A stretch of DNA of 64,000 bases, taken from assembly GCA_964452635.1 (NCBI GenBank), contig CAYVMP010000001.1, positions 3,400-67,399 on the forward strand, given 5' to 3'. How positions within the stretch are numbered: position 1 is the first letter of the stretch; every line of letters begins with the position of its first letter. Source of the DNA: CAYVMP01 sp964452635 (lineage in GTDB: Bacteria; Patescibacteriota; Minisyncoccia; Phycocordibacterales; DATDWN01). The notes beneath the pieces are model-generated. The model did no database searches, was not told where the DNA came from, and saw only the letters and a program-made list of their open reading frames with translations. The translations under genes were made by a program, and so were the position numbers. This document shows positions 59,740-64,000 of this stretch, one piece after another.

Positions 59740-59838
59740 TGGCGGAGGGTGTGAGATTCGAACTCACGGTGGGTTGCCCCACTCTTGTTTTNNNNNNNNN
59801 NTCTAGACAAGTGCGATAGACCACTATGCCACTCCTCC
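59740..59838 (-). tRNA. tRNA-Ser-like gene interrupted by an assembly gap
   Basis: On the minus strand: 5' acceptor GGAGGAG, D region, anticodon stem CTTGT, gap of 10 N, ACAAG, a long variable arm (GTGGGG-CAA-CCCAC), T arm GTGAG-TTCGAAT-CTCAC and acceptor ACCCTCC-G-CCA. The long variable arm points to Ser (or Leu). The anticodon lies in the gap region and cannot be read; joining the ends with one base overlap would give AGA. Acceptor positions 6 and 7 do not pair, so the two halves may not belong together. Confidence 0.7.
59792..59801. other. Assembly gap (10 N) inside a tRNA
   Basis: The N run falls in the anticodon loop of the tRNA-Ser-like gene. Removing it leaves a tRNA of nearly normal length, so little real sequence is missing. 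Confidence 0.98.
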
Positions 59839-60004
59839 CTGTATCTTTAGGATTCACAACTAAACCCTTTTGAAATACTCACATATTTTCATATTATTTT
59901 CAAGTCACTTGTTTTATTGAGGCAATGTTCTTTGCAGTGGCAATTCGGACAGATAATAAAAATGTTGATTGGTTTTTACATTCGACGAGGCGGGGAAGAT
60001 TCGG

Positions 60005-60010
60005 TATAGT
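60005..60010 (+). promoter_or_regulatory. -10 of ruvX
   Basis: TATAGT ending six bases before the ATG at 60017, with TCGACG 17 bases upstream as a weak -35. It decides this start over an in-frame one at 59969. Confidence 0.5.
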
Positions 60011-60016
60011 GGATAT

Positions 60017-60427
60017 ATGAAATATTTAGGCATTGATTATGGATCAAAACGTGTTGGGTTCGCTATCTCGGATGAGTCATTTCAGTTTGCGTTTCCACTT
60101 GTTGTGCTTCCAAACACAGATTCTCTCCTCGATGAGATTGTGGAGATATGCTCAATAAATGAAGTGGGGGAGATTGTCGTGGGGGAGTCAAAGAACTTTA
60201 ACCAACAGGACAATGAGATTATGAAAAAGATTACACCGTTCGTATCACAACTCTCTGGGCGTCTCACATTACCCGTTCATTTGCACCCTGAGTTCATGAC
60301 ATCTGCTGAGGCGCTCCATGGGCAAGGGAAAAATGATATGCTCGATGCATCTGCGGCCGCGCTGATATTAAAAAGTTATTTAGATACACATATACATAAC
60401 ACACATACACATGATCACAATAGATGA
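60017..60427 (+). CDS. ruvX: RuvX/YqgF-family (putative pre-16S rRNA nuclease)
   Basis: 136 residues. YLGIDYGSKRVGFAISDE opens the RNase-H-like fold with its first Asp, VVGESKNFN matches the VGlP-like second motif, and NDMLDASAAALILKSYL provides the last Asp. E. coli YqgF matures the 16S 5' end. The His-rich tail THIHNTHTHDHNR is unusual. The stop overlaps the next gene by 17 bases, so they are translationally linked. Confidence 0.92.
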   Translation: MKYLGIDYGSKRVGFAISDESFQFAFPLVVLPNTDSLLDEIVEICSINEVGEIVVGESKNFNQQDNEIMKKITPFVSQLSGRLTLPVHLHPEFMTSAEALHGQGKNDMLDASAAALILKSYLDTHIHNTHTHDHNR

Positions 60428-60749
60428 ATTTAAAAAATTAGATATTAGAATTGGTCATATTCGAGAGGTGGAAAAGGTTCCTGACGCGGATAAACTCCTG
60501 AGACTCTCAGTTGATTTTGGCGAAGAGAGTCCACGACAGATTGTTTCTGGTATTTCTGCGTTCTATCCAGACCCTCAGGTGTTGGTCGGAAAAAAATGTG
60601 CATTTGCCTACAACCTCGAACCTCGAACAATACGAGGACTAGAAAGTCAGGGAATGATACTTGCAGTTAATGGAGAAAATGATGGAGTGCCATTTTTCTC
60701 ACTCCTTGAAACATCAACAGATGTCACAGCAGGAAGTTCTGTGAAATAG
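60411..60749 (+). CDS. tRNA-binding (EMAP-II/MetRS C-terminal-like) domain protein
   Basis: 112 residues, a single OB-fold. DIRIGHIREVEKVPDADKLL, RQIVSGISAFYPDP and ESQGMILAVNGEN are the classic tRNA-binding-domain motifs found in MetRS C-termini, CsaA and YgjH. It may assist an aminoacyl-tRNA synthetase in trans. Starts inside the end of ruvX. Confidence 0.92.
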   Translation: MITIDEFKKLDIRIGHIREVEKVPDADKLLRLSVDFGEESPRQIVSGISAFYPDPQVLVGKKCAFAYNLEPRTIRGLESQGMILAVNGENDGVPFFSLLETSTDVTAGSSVK

Positions 60750-60811
60750 CACCGTATAATTTCTGGGCAATCTGTGGAGAGAAATCTGTTCCAAGTTTTC
60801 TTTTCAAGGTA

Positions 60812-60817
60812 TATACT
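60812..60817 (+). promoter_or_regulatory. -10 of the pilMNO operon
   Basis: TATACT ending seven bases before the ATG at 60825; rules out an in-frame start at 60774. Confidence 0.55.
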
Positions 60818-60824
60818 TATAGTA

Positions 60825-61856
60825 ATGAAGTTTAAAAATATTTTTGATCTTTTTCCTCCACCTCACTTTCTGAATGTTCCATACGCAGGATTATCCATTT
60901 CGGATACATCTGTTCGGTGTGTTCAGTTTGCGCGCAATAGTGCTGGTATGTATGTGAGGAAATACATGGAGAAGCCAATTCCTCCCGGAGTTGTCGTGTC
61001 TGGATTTATAAACAACAGCGATGAGTTGGTCGAGATACTTCGCACTGTACATAAGGAATTTGCCGCACCTGCATTTAAGGTCTCTCTTCCAGAGGAAAAA
61101 GCATATCTGTTTACAACTAAAATTCCTTTCGTAGATCCAAAAGAAATTAGAAATACAATTGAATTTAATATAGAGGAAAATGTTCCACTTCCGGTGTCCG
61201 AACTTACATTCGATTATGCTATTGCAGATGAGCACGGCCATGGAGATCACGTTGATGTGATTGTGTCTGCACTCCCAACACAGATTATAGATAAATATAT
61301 TGAAACGATTACTACTGCAGGTATGAACCTTCTTTCACTTGAAATAGAGTCGCAAGCAATGACTCGTGCTCTCGTGCCTGTGGGGGATATTGGCACGAAA
61401 CTCGTTATTCATTTTGGTAAAGAANNNNNNNNNNGGATCGAAAGTGGTGTAGTCGGCCGCCTGGAACTTCATTTTGGTAAAGAAAAAGTCGGACTCTATG
61501 TTTCATACAAACGAACTGTACATTTCACATCCACGCTTCCACTCAATACTTCTGCTCGCGAGGATCTCTCCGGTCTCTCTCAGGAAATCAAACGACTCTA
61601 CACATACTGGCACACACTCAAAGAAAACCTAGACAATCCTCACAAACACATTGATCAGATTATTCTCTGTGGAGAAGATGTCACCGATGCTACTGCGTCC
61701 TATTTCTCGGCAAAACATGACACACCAACAATCCTTGGAAATGTCTGGACGAATGCGCTCGACATAGATGTCACAGTACCACCGATTGCATTTGCGGAGT
61801 CGTTGCGTTTCGGTGCATCAATCGGTCTCGCTCTGCCGAGTCAGATTTTAATATAA
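60825..61856 (+). CDS. pilM: Type IV pilus assembly protein PilM, with assembly gap
   Basis: About 340 residues from ATG 60825. Actin-like fold: LSISDTSVRCVQFARNS (phosphate 1-like), the FTTKIPFVDPKEIRNTIEFNIEENVPLP segment typical of PilM split over residues ~90-120, and a C-terminal IILCGEDV region. It binds PilN at the membrane and links to the PilB motor. The N run at 61425 sits between two copies of a 17-base sequence and the encoded HFGKE is duplicated, so 44 extra bases may be an assembly artefact; the continuous protein would read KLVIHFGKEKVGLYVSYK. Confidence 0.88.
   Translation: MKFKNIFDLFPPPHFLNVPYAGLSISDTSVRCVQFARNSAGMYVRKYMEKPIPPGVVVSGFINNSDELVEILRTVHKEFAAPAFKVSLPEEKAYLFTTKIPFVDPKEIRNTIEFNIEENVPLPVSELTFDYAIADEHGHGDHVDVIVSALPTQIIDKYIETITTAGMNLLSLEIESQAMTRALVPVGDIGTKLVIHFGKEXXXXIESGVVGRLELHFGKEKVGLYVSYKRTVHFTSTLPLNTSAREDLSGLSQEIKRLYTYWHTLKENLDNPHKHIDQIILCGEDVTDATASYFSAKHDTPTILGNVWTNALDIDVTVPPIAFAESLRFGASIGLALPSQILI
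61425..61434. other. Assembly gap (10 N) inside pilM
   Basis: Flanked by direct copies of TTCATTTTGGTAAAGAA (ending at 61424 and at 61484), which suggests a wrong join rather than missing sequence. Confidence 0.95.
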
Positions 61857-61860
61857 AGAT

Positions 61861-62409
61861 ATGTTTAACGTACTACCCGACATATTCAAAAATGATATTC
61901 GCAAAAACTACTCCTTTCGAAGATGGGTAGTGGTCTGTCTGTGTATTGTTGGGATACAGATTTCATTGCTCATTTTCGCTCTACCATCCATCGTCGTCTC
62001 TCACTATAAAGAAAAAGAATTGCAACTAGACGTCGATGCATTTCACTCGCTTCGGATCGCCTCTCGGTCAAATGCTCCACTCGATATTATCCCAAGAACA
62101 AACAATATGTTGCACATTCTCGATACAACACTTGAGTATCCTCGAGTTGTCCCGATTGTCGAAACAATCCTTGCACAGAAAAACACGGGAATTCGTCTCA
62201 CAAGTTTTGCGTACGTTTTTTCCGATGCCACACACGCTACTGTGTCTATACAGGGATACTCCGCGAGTCGAGAATCCCTCGTATCATTCGTAAAATCGCT
62301 TCGAGAGTCGACACTGTTTGCATCGGTTGATTCACCGGTATCCAACTTGGCAAAAGAAAAAAACATTGATTTCGTGATTACGGTATCAGTCGAAAAACGC
62401 CATGAATAA
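61861..62409 (+). CDS. pilN: PilN-like type IV pilus assembly protein
   Basis: 182 residues. Short cytoplasmic N-terminus (FNVLPDIFKNDIRKNYSFRR), resembling the PilN peptide that docks on PilM, one helix (WVVVCLCIVGIQISLLIFAL) and a periplasm-type ferredoxin-like domain (IRLTSFAYVF, ATVSIQGYSASRESLVSFV). Identification rests on the operon and this topology. Overlaps pilO by eight bases. Confidence 0.82.
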   Translation: MFNVLPDIFKNDIRKNYSFRRWVVVCLCIVGIQISLLIFALPSIVVSHYKEKELQLDVDAFHSLRIASRSNAPLDIIPRTNNMLHILDTTLEYPRVVPIVETILAQKNTGIRLTSFAYVFSDATHATVSIQGYSASRESLVSFVKSLRESTLFASVDSPVSNLAKEKNIDFVITVSVEKRHE

Positions 62410-62956
62410 CACATCATTTTTACAAAAAGTTTTAATCAGTATCGGTGCGGTCATTGTGTGTATTTTCGGTGCGTATTATTTCCTTTACACATATATCAAA
62501 TCAACAAACGAACACATCTCAGTACTCGAACAGGAGCGCGGGAGAGAAATGTCTCGACAGGAATACGCAGAGTCTGCACGTGAAATGCTCGAAGCATCCA
62601 ACTCAGAGATATCTCGAATATCGCTCTCCATTCTACCCAAGGACGGTGACGTGACATTTATAGAGAAAATCGAATCACTTGCACGATCGCTTCGAGTGGA
62701 CATCGCTATCAGTTCGCTCTCCATTGAGAATGATCCGAGTATTGCCGATTCAAATATAGTCATCTTCAATATCAAAGCAAAGACGACGGGTTCATGGGCG
62801 GATACGTATAAATTTATTTCTCAACTCGAGCTTTTGCCTGAGGAGATACAGGTGCGCCGACTGACACTTTCTGGAACTGTTGATGATGGTGCGGGTCCGA
62901 AGGGTCCTCGACCATGGAATGGATTGATTGAGATTCGTGTACTTAAATACAAATAA
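62402..62956 (+). CDS. pilO: PilO-like type IV pilus assembly protein
   Basis: 184 residues. One N-terminal helix (VLISIGAVIVCIFGAYYFLY), a coiled coil (ISVLEQERGREMSRQEYAES) and a ferredoxin-like domain (PKDGDVTFIEKIESLARSLR; TGSWADTYKFISQLELLPEE), which is the PilO layout. Pairs with PilN in the inner-membrane alignment complex. No PilP or PilQ follows, consistent with a cell that lacks an outer membrane. Confidence 0.8.
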   Translation: MNNTSFLQKVLISIGAVIVCIFGAYYFLYTYIKSTNEHISVLEQERGREMSRQEYAESAREMLEASNSEISRISLSILPKDGDVTFIEKIESLARSLRVDIAISSLSIENDPSIADSNIVIFNIKAKTTGSWADTYKFISQLELLPEEIQVRRLTLSGTVDDGAGPKGPRPWNGLIEIRVLKYK

Positions 62957-62960
62957 ATAT

Positions 62961-63296
62961 ATGAACGAATACATATCAAAGATACAAAACATACTCCACA
63001 GTATTCAGAAAAGACCAGTGGTGTACGTAAAGGAGGGGATACGACCGCATCGAGACTGGATCATTATTTTCTTCGGGGCACTTACAGTTCTCTGTATTTC
63101 TGGAATCTGGGCATACTATATATATGTCGAGGTGACTAATGGCACACTCTTTACATCTGTTTCTGAGGACACCAAAAGCTCTGTCAAAATAGACATGACT
63201 CTACTCCAAAAAATATCAAAACGTCTGGATGCCAAGGATGCTCGTGCACGAGACCTCTCCTCAACCCCTCAAAATCTTCCCGACCCATCTCTCTAG
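62961..63296 (+). CDS. Small membrane protein at the end of the pil operon
   Basis: 111 residues from ATG 62961, four bases after pilO. One helix (WIIIFFGALTVLCISGIWAYYIYV) with a cytoplasmic N-terminus of ~40 residues and a short polar C-terminus. No family match; likely an accessory of the pilus operon, taking the place where PilP would be. Confidence 0.72.
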   Translation: MNEYISKIQNILHSIQKRPVVYVKEGIRPHRDWIIIFFGALTVLCISGIWAYYIYVEVTNGTLFTSVSEDTKSSVKIDMTLLQKISKRLDAKDARARDLSSTPQNLPDPSL

Positions 63297-63327
63297 GTTT
63301 AAATGGCTTAAAATAAGGCTACATACG

Positions 63328-63402
63328 TGGTGCCCCCGGTAAGAATCGAACTTACATTGACGGCTTAGAAGTCCGCAGTTCTATCCATTGAACTACAGGG
63401 GC
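63328..63402 (-). tRNA. tRNA-Arg (TCT), CCA encoded
   Basis: 75 bases on the minus strand. Acceptor GCCCCTG/CGGGGGC (one U-G), D stem GTTC/GAAC, anticodon arm GCGGA-CTTCTAA-GCCGT with an A-G mismatch next to the loop, anticodon TCT, T arm GTAAG-TTCGATT-CTTAC, then A and CCA. Reads AGA/AGG. It is the only intact tRNA here with a genome-encoded CCA. Confidence 0.95.
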
Positions 63403-63448
63403 GTGTATACACATCGAATTCTATCACAAAGTCGTACCCTTTTAATCC

Positions 63449-63477
63449 TTGACAAATCACCCCATTAGGTGTATAAT
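63449..63477 (+). promoter_or_regulatory. Consensus sigma-70 promoter
   Basis: TTGACA (63449-63454), 17 bases, TATAAT (63472-63477), both perfect. The leader to the ATG at 63742 is about 258 bases. Confidence 0.85.
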
Positions 63478-63483
63478 ATACCC

Positions 63484-63741
63484 ATAAGGTTCGAATAACA
63501 ACGAACCAGTCCTCTGACACAGAGTCACCACAGAATGCGTTCTGTCCATGACTCCACATAGCGAAGTAAGGAATGTGATAGTGCACTACACACTGTAGTC
63601 ACCATCATAGTTCCTCTTCGTCATACTAAGTGTCTAGTAAGTAATGTATTTGGTATGACAAGAGGGATCTGAAGAAGATTCCTAGGTATTGAAATCAAAG
63701 GTAGAGTCCCGACCTTAACGGGGACTAGAAATGAGATAAAA
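63484..63741 (+). promoter_or_regulatory. Long structured leader of the gene at 63742
   Basis: No convincing reading frame. Near its end AGTCCC (63705-63710) pairs with GGGACT (63721-63726) around GACCTTAACG; the 11-mer CCTTAACGGGG also occurs in the attenuator-like hairpin at 51511-51521. A regulatory leader is likely; a separate small RNA is not excluded. Confidence 0.45.
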
Positions 63742-64000
63742 ATGCAGAAATATCTTCTGGAAGATAGTTTGATTTTTGATGGGAATAAAAAACCCATCGG
63801 AAAAGGGGAGGTGTGGGAAAGAAAGGAGCACGGCTCATCCTCACTGTACAAGTGTGAGGGCGCTAGTTATTGGAGCACAACGCTCCAGAAGCTCGAGGAG
63901 AGGAGGCCGGAAGGTTCTCTCCTTGAGGTTGGGGAGAGAAAGGTCGCTCTGTTTTTTTTGGGTGACCATACGCCTCCATGGAAGGGATGTTTCTCTCGCG
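63742..64000 (+). CDS. Hypothetical protein, cut by the right edge
   Basis: 86 codons from ATG 63742 to the window end without a stop. Starts MQKYLLEDSLIFDGNKKPIG and later has YWSTTLQKLEERRPEGSLLE and ALFFLGDHTPPW. No family recognised. GC-richer codons than the housekeeping genes, a consensus promoter and a long leader put it in the same class as the genes at 40669 and 46176. A preceding ATG at 63731 closes after two codons. No strong Shine-Dalgarno was seen (GAGATAAAA). Confidence 0.6.
   Translation, partial: MQKYLLEDSLIFDGNKKPIGKGEVWERKEHGSSSLYKCEGASYWSTTLQKLEERRPEGSLLEVGERKVALFFLGDHTPPWKGCFSR

Noticed and set aside
1..64000. Recoded TGA (Gly) as in Gracilibacteria/SR1
   Set aside because: TGA ends the holA-like gene cleanly and no in-frame TGA is needed in any conserved protein.
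1..64000. CRISPR array, prophage, transposase or rRNA operon
   Set aside because: No regularly spaced repeats, no phage structural or integrase genes, no DDE/Y1 transposase motifs and no rRNA-like sequence were seen.

Overview
The window reads as a fragment of a Candidate Phyla Radiation (Patescibacteria, most like Parcubacteria) genome. Reasons: AT-rich sequence, very compact gene packing, streamlined housekeeping proteins, a type IV pilus ATPase and PilM/N/O set, a VirB4/VirB6/PrgI locus, many short secreted proteins with no recognisable family, and TGA used as a normal stop (for example at the end of the holA-like gene), which argues against the Gracilibacteria/SR1 code. Three 10-N runs (3478-3487, 59792-59801, 61425-61434) mark scaffold joins, so this is probably a metagenome-derived scaffold.

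Layout. 1-11.6 kb: end of a NYN-domain gene, a possible small RNA, a DksA-like protein, YifB/ComM, a LysM-M23 peptidase, an intein-bearing UvrD helicase, RsmA and secreted proteins. 11.6-25.4 kb: a structured repeat, a UbiA-type membrane protein, then a run of plus-strand genes that looks like a type IV secretion locus (VirB6/TrbL-like, PrgI, a two-gene TraC/VirB4 pair, a pilin-like segment fused to an M15-like domain). 25.4-29.6 kb, minus strand: a flavin electron-transfer set (RnfD/NqrB-like membrane domain fused to an FNR domain, ApbE, FMN-binding lipid-anchored or membrane-anchored protein) colinear with yidC, rnpA and rpmH. 29.6-32.6 kb: dnaA, a probable oriC and dnaN. 32.6-45.9 kb: penicillin-binding protein, tyrS, ruvC-yebC-ruvB, a rod-shaped 6S-like RNA candidate, pilB, tsaE, polA, a holA-like gene and an exonuclease. 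46-52.7 kb: an accessory stretch with a putative HExxH protein, a stand-alone RNA polymerase alpha-CTD protein, tRNA-Lys, a DUF2726 protein and structured leaders. 52.7-63.4 kb: SpoU methylase, mutM, ruvA, rpsT, tRNAs, a nucleotidyltransferase, ruvX and pilMNO. The right edge holds the start of an unknown gene behind a near-consensus promoter.

Two kinds of gene start are visible. At least 23 genes have a -10 element (often TGnTATAAT-like, with no good -35) ending 6-8 bases before the start codon and no Shine-Dalgarno, as expected for leaderless mRNAs. A smaller accessory set (40669, 46176, 48462 minus, 63742 and, by leader and ribosome site, 51567 and 50290 minus) has TTGACA-N17-TAtaaT promoters, untranslated leaders with hairpins and clear Shine-Dalgarno sites.

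The most unusual items are a dispersed family of 138-287 bp near-palindromic elements whose two arms change together from copy to copy (11646, 19023, 41699, 53157), the 6S-like RNA at 38603-38790, the stand-alone alpha-CTD protein, the flavin electron-transfer set next to yidC, and the pilin-peptidase fusion in the secretion locus. No CRISPR array, rRNA gene, transposase or prophage was seen. All functional calls rest on reading motifs by eye; no database search was run.
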